Counted from the stretch's first letter, positions 31,963-42,429 are shown. The stretch: DNA of 54,297 nt from an uncultured Flavobacteriales bacterium (GCA_905478665.1 CAJQJL010000130.1:1-54297); one strand, 5' to 3'. Notes: a model not told the origin generated them from the sequence alone. A program made the numbers and translations.

Positions 31963-34900
31963 TTATTTCAGCAAGGTGACGTGACCACGTTTTATGATTT
32001 CAATCCCATCTCCATCATGAAGAGTGATCATATAGACATACGTGTCATTGGTTGCCATTTTTCCAGAAAGCTGGATTGTTCCATCCCATCCTTCATCTGG
32101 TTGATTGGTTTGGAAAATTACCTGTCCCAATCGGTCATAGATACTGAAATCATAGTTGGTTGGATCAAAGTCAGAAATAACTGGAATAAATATAGAATTG
32201 ATTCCTCCAGGCATGAAAGCATTCGGAACATAGATAAGTGGCGGCAAAGTAATGCAGCGTTCATTCGATTGACTCGTTTCGGCAAAGCTGTAGACGTTCA
32301 TCGATTCTAACGCTTCGACATAGTAACAAACGCGACCAGTTGAAACAACATTATTTACATCATCGGTGAAATACAATTCACTGGAAGCTAGGGTTGCAAT
32401 CGGTCCTCCTGTGAAGATTCCGTCATAGCCTCGATAAATATTGTACCCGACTATTGATCCATTGAATTCCTGATAAGGACTCCAGTGAAGATAATTCAGC
32501 TTAAGAACATCATCATTGTCAACAGAAAGGAGAATAGAACGGGCTTCATTGGAAATTTCTCCAGGTCGACCACAGCTATCAATTACCTGCACACGATAAG
32601 TATAGGTGTTGGCATTGACGTCTACATCAGTATCTACATAGTTCAATTGGTTTCCAGTAACAGGAATGCGATCAATCTCCTGAAATTGCCCATCGATCAA
32701 CCGTTGTATGGAAACTTCCGAAACGGATATTGAAGCATCGATAAGGTGGCGTAAATGAACTTCTTCACCTACAACGGTCGCCACTTGTAAATAATTGAAT
32801 GCTGGTTGTCCAGGCGTCTCGATAAAAATGGTCGATGAGTTTGAAAATGATGTTTCGCCAGAAGCCGAAATTGCCTGTATGACAAAAGTGTACGTTTCTC
32901 CTTCAATGACATCTACTAAGAAGTTCGAGGCGGTCGTAGCACCAAAGTTACCCCATGGTTGACTGTCACTCTTTCCATAGATTTCATAATGATCGAAATC
33001 GTTCCATCCAACATAATCTGACCATGTAAGGTCGACAGTTCGATTGCAGACGTTAAGTGAAGATGTAACAAAAGTTGTAGTGTGTATCTCACCCTTTGCC
33101 GATGTTTGGTACGTGGGCGGAACGGTGGTTGTCCAACATGAATCAAATGCTGCCACCGAATAGGAGAGGGGACCAATGCTCACATCGGGACTATACGTAT
33201 ACGTCGTTGTTCCAATTCCGAATACCTGATCAAGCTCTACGATGGCACCGCCGATTTCCACGTAAATTATATATCCATACGTGTCAGGTTGTGCATTTTG
33301 ATTCCATGAAATAGTCACCTGGTTGGTCAGACTGTCAATGGTTACAAAATTAAGAATGGGTATATCAGGTGAAATCATATCCTCGAAATCGTCCCCAGAA
33401 ATATTGGATGTATAATCACAGGGCTGATTGGGAAGGACAATTTGATAATTTAAGAAAACGGAACAAATGTCTATTGTATCAAGGTAGAAATGGGTTCCAT
33501 ATGAAACACTATCATACAATGTCCATGTTCCTGCAGGGTACTCGCGATAAATGTGATAATACGCCCCCATTCCGCTTAATGCAGGGTCGATAGGGTCATT
33601 CCATTGCAATAGTGCGGTCCCATTCGCAGGATTATTTAAATCCAGATAGATATTAGAGATTGTATCCGAGTGTTTGAGTGAATTACCATTGCATCCTGAA
33701 GCAGAGGCAATGTAATATTCATTCTGTTGTCCAACACCAGGATCTGTAAATGTCGTTGTATTAATATTTGGGATTGTTGCTAGCAGTCCACCTTGCAGTG
33801 AATAAACTCTATATTCTGTAAAGGTTCCAGCAGGATCAGCAACTGGAGACCAATTAATCGTAACGTCACCTGTGGCATTCGTTTGAATACAATCAATTAC
33901 AGGCGCTGCTACAATTCCAGGATTTAATATGTTGATCGTAACAGTTGCATAACTGACTTTAGGCACGGAACAATAATTGTCCTGAACTTTGAAAACGAAA
34001 TGATAGGGAATCATGGCGGCCTCATTACCAAATGGGTTTACCAAATGATCACATGAAGTCTGCCAGTTAAAAGTAGTTGTTACGCCTTGCGGAGCGACAA
34101 TAAGTGGCGTTGCATCTAACGTCGCACAAGGAGCAATGGCACAACCTGCAGCGGGGTTAGTATAATTCGATCCAAACATTAATCCTGTTGCCGAAAGCAT
34201 ATTGTCTTGTGGGCTTCCGTCTTGAAGTAATTCTACGTCTGTTGAAGTCAAATTGAAATTGACTAAATCTCCAGCATTGATGGTTGTTTCAAACAATCCA
34301 CCGAATGGTCCAGTAATCGAAGGTGCCGAATTCACGCCACTACAATTCACTACGATGAGCTGCATTTCACGAACTACTTCTGCTATTAATACGCCATCTC
34401 GGAATGATTGGGCGACAATTTTCACCGTAAAATTCCCAGAGTTATTCGTTAAAAACGTAAGGTTTCCACTACTTGGATCAACTTGCGCCGCTACATTCCC
34501 AGCATTCATTCCTGGTCCAGGAGTGGGAGAAGTCGGCGAAAATCCGGGTTCATACGGCACGGCTGCAGGATAGTTTGGTGGATCCCAAACTTGCATAGGA
34601 AAATGATCTAAGGCTGTTCCAAAAGAAATATTGAGCGAATCCAAGTCAGGATCTACAGCATTCATGTTGTATTCATATTGATCTCCTACACAACTCACGA
34701 AGTAAGGCTCCTGAAGAAATTGTGGAGAATTATCAACACAACCACCTGGCGAATTTGGGATCGCAAACATTTTTGCTGTCAGCGTCATTCCATAAGTCAA
34801 TGGATCGGTAAGGTTTGTGACAGATGTACTTCTTGAAAAATTCTGATAGGTAAACACCCAACCGCCAACAGGTGGTGTTCCTGGTAAAGCAATAGGCGCA

Positions 34901-35247
34901 CTTCTATAAATTGCTTTTTCGATGGCTCCAACTCCATTTCCTCCGCCTTGTCCAACACCACAATCAAGGGCTAATGGTCCTCCAGCAACTTCAGTACACA
35001 AAGGTGAAACATCAGAGCTAGAGATAAAATCAAGTTGAATTGAAGAAATTGTTGGATGTCCCCAAACGTCAAGGTTTTCAAACGCTGTATTAATAACAGC
35101 TCCATTACAATCGCGGTAGAAAACCAGCTGAAAGACATAATTCCCTCCCTGACAAGTCCATGTAATATCTCCCCCCATAGTATGCGTAGCACGTCCCAAA
35201 AAGGACATACTTGTCAGCATCAGAAGTAATAAAAATGACCGAATCAT
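31963..35247 (-). CDS. Large secreted protein with Fn3-like domains and T9SS type B C-terminal domain
   Basis: The 1094-residue protein has a signal peptide (LLLLMLTSMSFLGRA). The N-terminal domain opens THTMGGDITWTCQGGNYVFQL and has VFYRDCNGAV, matching the opening of the plus-strand protein at 28721. Several Fn3/Ig-like repeats follow in about 430-1000 (for example VTINWSPVADPAGTFTEYRVY, LTWSDYVGWNDFDHYEIYGKS and KLNYLHWSPYQEFNGSIVGYN). The type B sorting domain starts at LIYVPNAFMPGGINSIFIPV, has YDRLGQVIFQTNQPDEGWDGT and ends KRGHVTLLK. Surface adhesion or matrix functions are typical for such repeats but are not shown. It is followed by the GT9 gene 15 bases away. Confidence 0.9.
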   Translation of the reverse strand: MIRSFLLLLMLTSMSFLGRATHTMGGDITWTCQGGNYVFQLVFYRDCNGAVINTAFENLDVWGHPTISSIQLDFISSSDVSPLCTEVAGGPLALDCGVGQGGGNGVGAIEKAIYRSAPIALPGTPPVGGWVFTYQNFSRSTSVTNLTDPLTYGMTLTAKMFAIPNSPGGCVDNSPQFLQEPYFVSCVGDQYEYNMNAVDPDLDSLNISFGTALDHFPMQVWDPPNYPAAVPYEPGFSPTSPTPGPGMNAGNVAAQVDPSSGNLTFLTNNSGNFTVKIVAQSFRDGVLIAEVVREMQLIVVNCSGVNSAPSITGPFGGLFETTINAGDLVNFNLTSTDVELLQDGSPQDNMLSATGLMFGSNYTNPAAGCAIAPCATLDATPLIVAPQGVTTTFNWQTSCDHLVNPFGNEAAMIPYHFVFKVQDNYCSVPKVSYATVTINILNPGIVAAPVIDCIQTNATGDVTINWSPVADPAGTFTEYRVYSLQGGLLATIPNINTTTFTDPGVGQQNEYYIASASGCNGNSLKHSDTISNIYLDLNNPANGTALLQWNDPIDPALSGMGAYYHIYREYPAGTWTLYDSVSYGTHFYLDTIDICSVFLNYQIVLPNQPCDYTSNISGDDFEDMISPDIPILNFVTIDSLTNQVTISWNQNAQPDTYGYIIYVEIGGAIVELDQVFGIGTTTYTYSPDVSIGPLSYSVAAFDSCWTTTVPPTYQTSAKGEIHTTTFVTSSLNVCNRTVDLTWSDYVGWNDFDHYEIYGKSDSQPWGNFGATTASNFLVDVIEGETYTFVIQAISASGETSFSNSSTIFIETPGQPAFNYLQVATVVGEEVHLRHLIDASISVSEVSIQRLIDGQFQEIDRIPVTGNQLNYVDTDVDVNANTYTYRVQVIDSCGRPGEISNEARSILLSVDNDDVLKLNYLHWSPYQEFNGSIVGYNIYRGYDGIFTGGPIATLASSELYFTDDVNNVVSTGRVCYYVEALESMNVYSFAETSQSNERCITLPPLIYVPNAFMPGGINSIFIPVISDFDPTNYDFSIYDRLGQVIFQTNQPDEGWDGTIQLSGKMATNDTYVYMITLHDGDGIEIIKRGHVTLLK

Positions 35248-35310
35248 TGATTTATATAACGGGTTTTCCTTATACGTAGTATAAAGACGGAAAGTTATTC
35301 TATTTCGTTG

Positions 35311-36570
35311 CTACCCAAATGCAACAATAGTCATGTCTTCCCACTTCAAGTATTTCACTGCCAATGCTTGAATACGTTCTGGAGTAATTTCATGAATTGC
35401 CTTTAAGGCATCATTGTAGAATTCGAGTCCCATACCTTGAAGTTCAGCACCAAGAAAAAGATCTGTCATGGCATATGGACCGTCAGCACTTTTGAGTAAC
35501 TGACCGAGCATGTAACTTTTAACCAATTCTAATTCATCATTGGGAACGAGTTCAGTGCGCAAACGATTAAATTCAAATTTAATCTCATTCAATGTTGCGT
35601 CGCGAACATCTTTTCGTACTTCTGTTGCCGTTAAAAAATGTCCCGTCTCACTCAATTCAGAAAGAGCTGTCCCAATACCATAAGTATAGCCCTTGTCTTC
35701 CCGAATGTTGGACATGAGACGACTTCCGAAATAATCGCCTAGGATTGTGTGGAGGATCAGGAAATCGAGAAAATCAGCATGCTTTTTATTGAAAAGCGTT
35801 CGCCCAACTCGAATGGCAGTTTGCATAGCCCCCTCTTTCTCATGAATAAATTCTCCCGAATCATTTCTTAATAGATCAACATGTTTTGCGGTCGATTGAA
35901 TTGCCATTGGTTTGCATGCTTCAGAAATTTTCTCGACTAAATTTTGTTCAATATCTCCTACGATTACAACTTTTGAAAGGCCGTTTAGGTAATGGCGCTT
36001 ATGAAAAGATTTAAGATCATTTATGCTGACATTGTCGAAATCTTCCAATTCAGTAACTGATCCGTAGCTTTCATTAGAAGCGAATAGTTTTTTCTGAAAT
36101 TCACGTTGTGCAAGAAAACTAACTTTTTCTTGACTGATGTTAAATTGTTGTTTCTTGTCGGCAAGAAATTCTGCAACTTCTTGTTCATGAAAAGAAAGGT
36201 TTTGAATAGCGTCCATCAAGGTTGTGAAAATCGCATCAAGGTTTTCTCTTAAGCAGTAGATACTCACCACTGAATTCTCAACGGAAAGACCCGTTTCAAA
36301 AAATCCGCCGAGCCCGTTAATTATGTCATGTATTTCAGTAGAAGACTTGGCGTCCGTACCAGACAATAGAAGTCCACTAACAAATAACGGGATTCCATTT
36401 GTGCCTTTGCATTTTCCAGCATCAAAATAGAGATCCAGACGAGCTGTTTCGTTCGGAACACTCTTCATGTGGTACAAGTTCACATGCGCATTGATAGCAT
36501 GTTTTTCAGGTGCTACGAAATCAATTTTTTCAATTTCCTTTAACGATGGTTGTACAGTTCTATTCAGCAT
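35311..36570 (-). CDS. M16-family peptidase-like protein, non-catalytic partner
   Basis: The 419-residue protein has the two-domain M16 (insulinase/MPP-like) fold. In the position of the zinc motif the text is SGLLLSGTDAKS, so HxxEH is missing. The family's second conserved region is present (EDKGYTYGIGTALSELSETGH, the R/Y-containing segment of the substrate cleft). It starts 11 bases inside the end of the catalytic M16 gene, so the two are co-translated and likely form an active/inactive heterodimer like other bacterial M16B pairs. The function is probably peptide degradation; location is unclear, since no signal peptide is seen. Confidence 0.9.
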   Translation of the reverse strand: MLNRTVQPSLKEIEKIDFVAPEKHAINAHVNLYHMKSVPNETARLDLYFDAGKCKGTNGIPLFVSGLLLSGTDAKSSTEIHDIINGLGGFFETGLSVENSVVSIYCLRENLDAIFTTLMDAIQNLSFHEQEVAEFLADKKQQFNISQEKVSFLAQREFQKKLFASNESYGSVTELEDFDNVSINDLKSFHKRHYLNGLSKVVIVGDIEQNLVEKISEACKPMAIQSTAKHVDLLRNDSGEFIHEKEGAMQTAIRVGRTLFNKKHADFLDFLILHTILGDYFGSRLMSNIREDKGYTYGIGTALSELSETGHFLTATEVRKDVRDATLNEIKFEFNRLRTELVPNDELELVKSYMLGQLLKSADGPYAMTDLFLGAELQGMGLEFYNDALKAIHEITPERIQALAVKYLKWEDMTIVAFG

Positions 36571-37807
36571 TGTTCGAGGCTTTAACTTTTAACAATGAAC
36601 AATTCGTCTTCTGCAAAGTGCTCTGTGCAACACGTTGAATGTCCTCACTTGTAATTCGGTGATAAATTTCACTTTCTTGGTTGACCATCTCTGCATCTCC
36701 CAAAAGTTCGTAGTTGCATAATTGCATGGCACGATTGAGGATTCCCTGATCTTGGAACTCTTTCGCCGTAAGAACCTTATTCATAATACGTGAACGTTCA
36801 TCCTCAGATAAAACGGTCGATTGAATTTTCTCAATTTCTTTCCAAAGTGCACTATCGAATTTTTCAAAAGATACACCTTCATTCAGTTTTCCAGAAATAA
36901 CGAGTAAGCCAGCATCAATGGAGCCTGTAACGTATGCACTGATGTTTGAAACAAGGTTTTGTTCTTTTTTAAGGGTGACGTAGAGTCGTGAACTTTTGTC
37001 TCTTCCCAAGGCGTCAGATAATGCATCAACTGTGAAATAATCGTCATGTCGGCGATCAACCATTTTAAAAGCATAATAGAATGCATCTGCGGGTACTTTG
37101 CGCTCGATGGTTTTTTCTCTAAATTCCTTTTGAATAGGTTCAACTGGGAGATTTCTTTTAGGTTTGGCTCCAGACGGAATTGAAGCATACCATTTTTCAA
37201 CTAGTCGGCGCACTTCATCAAGCTCAAGGTTTCCTGCAATACATAAAATAGCATTGGAAGGTACATAGTGCTTCGCGAAGAACGACTTCACATCTTCCAT
37301 CGTGGCATCTTCAATGTGGGAAATTTCTTTTCCAATTGTTGCCCAACGATAAGGGTGTTCTTTATATGCCAGTGGGCGTAGTTCCAACCAAACATCTCCG
37401 TACGGTTGATTTAGGTAGCGTTGTTTGAATTCTTCTATCACAACACTGCGTTGTACCTCCAGACTTTTATCTGTAAATGCCAACGAAAGCATTCGATCGC
37501 TTTCTAACCAAAGTGCAGTTTCAATATTTTGAACAGGCAGAACATCATAATAGTTTGTAATATCATTCGATGTAAATGCATTGTTTTCTCCACCAGCGCG
37601 CTGCAGCGGCGTGTCGAATTCAGGAATATTGATAGACCCGCCAAACATGAGGTGCTCAAATAAATGTGCGAATCCTGTTTTGTCTTCGGACTCATCACGA
37701 GCTCCCACATCGTACAGGGTATTCACAACAGCCATGGGGGTTGTAATTTCCTTATGAAACAGAACCGTTAGTCCGTTTTCTAAGGTAAATCGATCAAATT
37801 TTAGCAT
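36560..37807 (-). CDS. M16-family zinc metallopeptidase, catalytic subunit
   Basis: The 415-residue protein carries the inverted zinc motif H48-L-F-E51-H52 in GFAHLFEHLMFGG. The downstream Glu ligand is in VQRSVVIEEFKQR, about 75-80 residues later. The C-terminal half has the M16 repeat fold. It lacks a signal peptide, suggesting a cytoplasmic peptidase, although some relatives are periplasmic. It begins one base inside the stop of the flavin oxidoreductase gene (37807) and overlaps its non-catalytic partner by 11 bases. The three form an operon read leftwards. Confidence 0.93.
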   Translation of the reverse strand: MLKFDRFTLENGLTVLFHKEITTPMAVVNTLYDVGARDESEDKTGFAHLFEHLMFGGSINIPEFDTPLQRAGGENNAFTSNDITNYYDVLPVQNIETALWLESDRMLSLAFTDKSLEVQRSVVIEEFKQRYLNQPYGDVWLELRPLAYKEHPYRWATIGKEISHIEDATMEDVKSFFAKHYVPSNAILCIAGNLELDEVRRLVEKWYASIPSGAKPKRNLPVEPIQKEFREKTIERKVPADAFYYAFKMVDRRHDDYFTVDALSDALGRDKSSRLYVTLKKEQNLVSNISAYVTGSIDAGLLVISGKLNEGVSFEKFDSALWKEIEKIQSTVLSEDERSRIMNKVLTAKEFQDQGILNRAMQLCNYELLGDAEMVNQESEIYHRITSEDIQRVAQSTLQKTNCSLLKVKASNNAE

Positions 37808-38760
37808 TAAAACTGGTATTTGTCATTTTGTTGTTCAGCAAGCGCTGAGCGGTATTCCAAGATAATTTCTTCTACGATCTCTGCCGCAGGTTTAATAGAA
37901 TCTATCAATCCAGAGATCTGTCCGATTTCAAGTTCGCCTTCTTCAAGATCACCTTCAAACATTCCTTTTTTGGCTCTGCCTCTTCCTAGAATTTCTTTTA
38001 ATTCTTCAGTAGTAGCTCCGTCATTATAGGCTGATTGTAGCCGTTCAAAAAATGGATTCTTCACCAATCGAACAGGGGTGAGTTCTTTCAAAGTAAGCAA
38101 GGTATCTCCTTCTTTTGCATCTACAACAACATTCTTGAAATTCAGATGTGCACTCGATTCTGTACTTGCAACAAATCGACTTCCGATCTGCACTGCGTCC
38201 GCGCCAAGATTCAAAGCTGCAAGCATTCCGCGACCAGTTCCAATTCCACCTGCTGCAATAACAGGAATTGTTAGTTCTTTGGCAACCATTGGTATCAAAC
38301 ACATTGTTGTAGTTTCATCTCGTCCATTGTGACCTCCTGCTTCAAAGCCTTCTGCAACTATTGCATCCACGCCAGCTTCTTCGGATTTCTTTGCGAATTT
38401 TACACTGGATACAACATGAACAACTTTAATTCCGTGTTCTTTCAAATGTCCAGTCCATGTTTTTGGATTTCCAGCTGAAGTGAAAACAATGGGGACCTTA
38501 TGTTTGATAATTGTTTCGATGTGCTTATCAATATCTGGGTAAAGCATTGGAAGATTGACGGCAAACGGCTTGTTGGTTGCCTGTTTACATTTGATAATTT
38601 GTTCTTCAAGAACTTCAGGATACATAGAGCCTGAGCCAATAATTCCTAGTCCACCAGCGTTTGAAACAGCGGAAGCAAGTCTCCATCCAGAGCACCAGAT
38701 CATTCCTGCTTGAATTAATGGATACTTTATATTAAAAAGGGTTGTAATTCGATTTTTCAT
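37807..38760 (-). CDS. NAD(P)H-dependent flavin oxidoreductase / nitronate monooxygenase family
   Basis: The 317-residue TIM-barrel FMN enzyme has the N-terminal ITTLFNIKYPLIQAGMIWCSG, the phosphate-binding AAGGIGTGRGMLAALNLGADA and VQIGSRFVASTES. A middle block has VDAIVAEGFEAGGHNGRDETT, with the catalytic His region (GGHNG). These match the nitronate monooxygenase/enoyl-ACP reductase II superfamily. Whether nitronate is the real substrate cannot be told. It leads the operon with the two M16 genes. A -7 box TAAATTTG lies on the minus strand at 38778-38785. Confidence 0.9.
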   Translation of the reverse strand: MKNRITTLFNIKYPLIQAGMIWCSGWRLASAVSNAGGLGIIGSGSMYPEVLEEQIIKCKQATNKPFAVNLPMLYPDIDKHIETIIKHKVPIVFTSAGNPKTWTGHLKEHGIKVVHVVSSVKFAKKSEEAGVDAIVAEGFEAGGHNGRDETTTMCLIPMVAKELTIPVIAAGGIGTGRGMLAALNLGADAVQIGSRFVASTESSAHLNFKNVVVDAKEGDTLLTLKELTPVRLVKNPFFERLQSAYNDGATTEELKEILGRGRAKKGMFEGDLEEGELEIGQISGLIDSIKPAAEIVEEIILEYRSALAEQQNDKYQF

Positions 38761-38777
38761 TGGATTTTCGATCTAGC

Positions 38778-38785
38778 CAAATTTA
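38778..38785 (-). promoter_or_regulatory. Candidate -7 box for the flavin oxidoreductase-M16 operon
   Basis: On the minus strand the bases read TAAATTTG, 17 bases before the ATG at 38760. No TTG is seen at the -33 distance. Confidence 0.4.
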
Positions 38786-38859
38786 ACTGTTTTAGTAAAC
38801 TTCTCAGTGCTTTTTTGCGTCTTACTTGAAATTCACTAATTTAGAGTAACCTTCTTGCT

Positions 38860-41800
38860 ATGAAAACTGGTTTCTTATTCATTTTTTTTACCCTTCTTTC
38901 ACTCTGTGGATCAGCACAGGAGGTTAATCATTCACATTCTATTCACCACGCATTTGTAGAAAACAAAGGCCAGTGGCACAATGAAATTTTATTCAAAAGT
39001 CAGTTTGAAGGAGGGAATCTGTGGGTACAACAAAAGAAAATGGTGTTTCACTTGCAAGATTTTTCTGTCGTGCATGCTATTCATACAGCCTCGAAAGATG
39101 CGTATGTTGAGCCAACAATAGAACAGACGGTGGTGCATCTTAATTTCTTAGGTGCAAATGAGGTTACTGAAATTGAAAAAGCTGAACCAACGGAGAATTA
39201 CTATAATTACTTCATAGGAAATGATGAGTCAAAATGGGCTTCAAATGTAAAAGGGTATGGCGAGGCTGTTTTGAAAAATTTATACGATGGAATTGATTTA
39301 AAACTGATCGAGGAATTGGAACAATTGAAATACGAGTTTCATGTTGCGCCACGTGTTGATCCAAATCAAATTTTGTTAGAATATGCAGGGCAAGAGAAAC
39401 TAAAAATTGACAAAAGAGGGAACTTGGTTGTTCAAACGCGATTGGGCGAAATCATCGAGCAAAAGCCATATGCATATCAAATAGTAAACGGTAATATCAG
39501 AGAGGTCTCATGTAGTTTTGCCTTGGAAGGTGATAAGGTTTCATTCTTGCTAGGTGCGTACAACCCAAATGCAACTTTGATTATTGATCCAGTATTGGTA
39601 TTCGCGACTTACTGCGGTTCTATAACAGATAATTTCGGAATGACAGCCACGTACGGTTACGATGGTACAGCATATTCTGGAGGTATGATATATGGAAATG
39701 CATACCCGACTCCAGATCCTTCCGCTTATAATGTAACGTCGAACTTCACAGTTGCGAACAATGCTACGTATGGAATCACAGATGCCTTTATTTCTCGCTA
39801 TGCACCAGATGGACAAACAATGATTTGGACGACATTTTTAGGGGGCGGAGATGGAACGCAAGGAACAGAGACTGCACAGAGTATGATTTGCGATAAGTCG
39901 AACAACTTATACATCTATGGCGCGACTTCAAGTACTGATTTTCCAATTCAAAATGGATATCAAGGAAGTCATGGTGGTGGTGCCGCGAATTCGAATTTTT
40001 ATTACAACGGTGTCTATTTTGGAAATCAAGGAACAGATATTTATGTAGCGAAGATTAGTGCAAATGGACAAGATCTAATGGCATCTACATATATCGGTGG
40101 AAGTTCAAATGATGGTGTGAACTATAAAGTGACTTCAGGAATTTATAATTCAGTAGCGGCTTATGATTCATTGACCTTAAATTATGGCGATCAATTTAGA
40201 GGAGAGATAATGTTAGATTCGGTTGATAATTGCCTCATTGCCTCATGCACACGCTCTACAGACTTTCCAACACAGTCACCTTTTCAAGCGTCCAATGCTG
40301 GAATGCAAGATGGTGTGATTTTTAAATTGAACTCGGGTCTATCCACCTTGCAATGGTCAAGCTACTACGGTGGAAGTGATAATGATGCGTGTTACTCGTT
40401 GAAGGTAGATTCTTCACAAAACGTCGTTTTTTCTGGTGGAACAAGTTCAATTGACCTCCCGAATATGGGAAGTGGCTGGCAGAACTCTTATAATGGAGGT
40501 ATAGCAGATGGGTTTGTTGCCAAACTCAACACAGCTGGAACAACTGTAACGAATGCATCATATGTCGGAACTTCGAACTATGATCAAGCCTTCTTTGTAG
40601 AAATTGACCGTGATGACAATGTATTTTTACTTGGGCAATCCGAGGGAGGAAGTTTCCCCGTTATCAACGCAACGTTTGTAAATCCAGGAAGTAGCCAATT
40701 TGTAATTAAACTGAACCCTGATTTGAATTCAGTTTTTAATTCTACCGTATTTGGAAATGGAAGTGCGTCAATAAATATTTCGCCAGCTGCGTTTCTTGTG
40801 GATATCTGCGGGAACATTTACATCAGTGGTTGGGGGGCAAATATCTTACAGGCAACGCCGCTTTCTGGAATGCCAGTTACTCCAGATGCATATCTTGGAA
40901 CCGCACCAAATGGGTTTGATTTCTATTTGCTCGTAATTGAACGCGAAATGGCTGGAATTCTTTATGGAACATACATGGGAGGCGGATCAGCACAAGAACA
41001 CGTGGATGGAGGAACTTCTAGGTTTGATAAGAATGGTGTAGTTTATCAATCGGTTTGTGGTGGTTGCGGTGGTAATAGTGATTTCCCAACAACGCCAGGC
41101 GCATGGTCAGATTCAAACCTAAGTACCAATTGTAATAACCTTGTATTCAAGTTCGACTTTGAATTGATACCGAATGCGGAATTTAGCGTGGACGATAATA
41201 TTGGATGTTTACCGTTTACAGTCACCTTTGAAAACTTCTCGACGGATTCTGATTCGTACCTCTGGGAATTCGGAAATGGGGATACTTCATCGGTCATTTT
41301 TGAGCCAGTGGTTACCTACGATTCAGTGGGCGTGTATACTGTCTTTTTGTACGTGACCGATAGTATTTGTTTATTGACCGATACCGCCGAAATAACCATT
41401 ACCGTATATGATTCCTTAAACTTATCGGTAACAACAGATCAGGAGCTTTGCGTTCCGCTTCCGATTGATCTTACTGCCTTTACAAATGGTTCGGCAACAC
41501 AGTTTGTTTGGTCAAGTAATTCGTCGTTTTCAGATACATTGAATCCCAATATTGCCGATTCAATTTTCACTGTCACACCTCCTGGTCCAATGACATATTA
41601 CGTCGAGGCAAGCAATGGCGGTTGTTCCGTCATAGATAGTGTCGTCGTCGATTTTATAGGATCCGCACTGGTGCTGTCTGGTAATGATTCTATTTGCGCA
41701 GGAGAGAGTACCGTTATAACAGCAACAAATTCGAATCCATCAATATCGTTTACGTATGTTTGGTCGCCAGATTCTGTGATTGTGAATCCGACTACAGCCA

Positions 41801-42429
41801 ACAGTGTTGAAGTAAATCCATTTACGACTCAATATGTATACGTAACCGCATCTTCTTCTAATGGATGCGTGGTAAATGATTCAATCCAGGTTTACGTAGG
41901 ATATATTCCAGATAATAGTGTTTTAGCAACAGCATCGGAATATACAGTGCCTCAAGGAGGTGAAGTTGTATTGACAGGACAGCCTGCTGGCTACACATAC
42001 CTTTGGGTTCCTCAAACGGGAGTGGCAAGTCCAACATCCTTGCAAACGGATGCTACAATTGATGAGACTACATTATTTACGTTCATAGTTTCAGACGGCA
42101 TATGCTTGAAGCAGGACACTGTTTTGGTTAAGGCGTACGAATTCTTGTGTGAAGAGCCATACTTATACGTGCCGAATGCGTTTTCACCAAATGGAGATGG
42201 AGAGAACGATATTCTCTATGTGCGTGGTGCCTTGATCAAAGAAATGGAATTTAGAATTTACGATCGTTGGGGAGAATTAATCTTTGAATCCTTTGATCGT
42301 TCTAGCGGATGGAATGGTCAATTCCGTGGTAAACAAATGGATCCTGACACTTATGACTATTATCTTAGAGTAACATGTCTTGACGACATTGAGAATATCG
42401 TTAAAGGAAATATCACTCTGTTGCGCTAA
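38860..42429 (+). CDS. Large secreted protein: DUF7948, SBBP propeller, PKD and T9SS type B domain
   Basis: The 1189-residue protein has a signal peptide ending at GSAQ (residue 20). A DUF7948-type N-terminal region begins HHAFVENKGQWHNEILFKSQF, with YNYFIGNDESKWASNVKGYG further in. SBBP-type beta-propeller repeats cover about 250-760 (WTTFLGGGDGTQGTETAQSM, MASTYIGGSSNDGVNYKVTSG and WSSYYGGSDNDACYSLKVDSS). A PKD domain lies near 770-860 (YLWEFGNGDTSSVIFEPVVTY), then further Ig-like stretches. The type B sorting domain opens YVPNAFSPNGDGENDILYV, has RIYDRWGELIFESFDRSSGWN and ends KGNITLLR. This is a standard Bacteroidota giant surface protein; the ligand is unknown. Confidence 0.93.
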   Translation: MKTGFLFIFFTLLSLCGSAQEVNHSHSIHHAFVENKGQWHNEILFKSQFEGGNLWVQQKKMVFHLQDFSVVHAIHTASKDAYVEPTIEQTVVHLNFLGANEVTEIEKAEPTENYYNYFIGNDESKWASNVKGYGEAVLKNLYDGIDLKLIEELEQLKYEFHVAPRVDPNQILLEYAGQEKLKIDKRGNLVVQTRLGEIIEQKPYAYQIVNGNIREVSCSFALEGDKVSFLLGAYNPNATLIIDPVLVFATYCGSITDNFGMTATYGYDGTAYSGGMIYGNAYPTPDPSAYNVTSNFTVANNATYGITDAFISRYAPDGQTMIWTTFLGGGDGTQGTETAQSMICDKSNNLYIYGATSSTDFPIQNGYQGSHGGGAANSNFYYNGVYFGNQGTDIYVAKISANGQDLMASTYIGGSSNDGVNYKVTSGIYNSVAAYDSLTLNYGDQFRGEIMLDSVDNCLIASCTRSTDFPTQSPFQASNAGMQDGVIFKLNSGLSTLQWSSYYGGSDNDACYSLKVDSSQNVVFSGGTSSIDLPNMGSGWQNSYNGGIADGFVAKLNTAGTTVTNASYVGTSNYDQAFFVEIDRDDNVFLLGQSEGGSFPVINATFVNPGSSQFVIKLNPDLNSVFNSTVFGNGSASINISPAAFLVDICGNIYISGWGANILQATPLSGMPVTPDAYLGTAPNGFDFYLLVIEREMAGILYGTYMGGGSAQEHVDGGTSRFDKNGVVYQSVCGGCGGNSDFPTTPGAWSDSNLSTNCNNLVFKFDFELIPNAEFSVDDNIGCLPFTVTFENFSTDSDSYLWEFGNGDTSSVIFEPVVTYDSVGVYTVFLYVTDSICLLTDTAEITITVYDSLNLSVTTDQELCVPLPIDLTAFTNGSATQFVWSSNSSFSDTLNPNIADSIFTVTPPGPMTYYVEASNGGCSVIDSVVVDFIGSALVLSGNDSICAGESTVITATNSNPSISFTYVWSPDSVIVNPTTANSVEVNPFTTQYVYVTASSSNGCVVNDSIQVYVGYIPDNSVLATASEYTVPQGGEVVLTGQPAGYTYLWVPQTGVASPTSLQTDATIDETTLFTFIVSDGICLKQDTVLVKAYEFLCEEPYLYVPNAFSPNGDGENDILYVRGALIKEMEFRIYDRWGELIFESFDRSSGWNGQFRGKQMDPDTYDYYLRVTCLDDIENIVKGNITLLR

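Noticed and set aside
41046-41801. Antisense frames inside the 1189-residue type B cargo gene
   Set aside because: They follow the codon pattern of the plus-strand gene and contain no recognisable motif.
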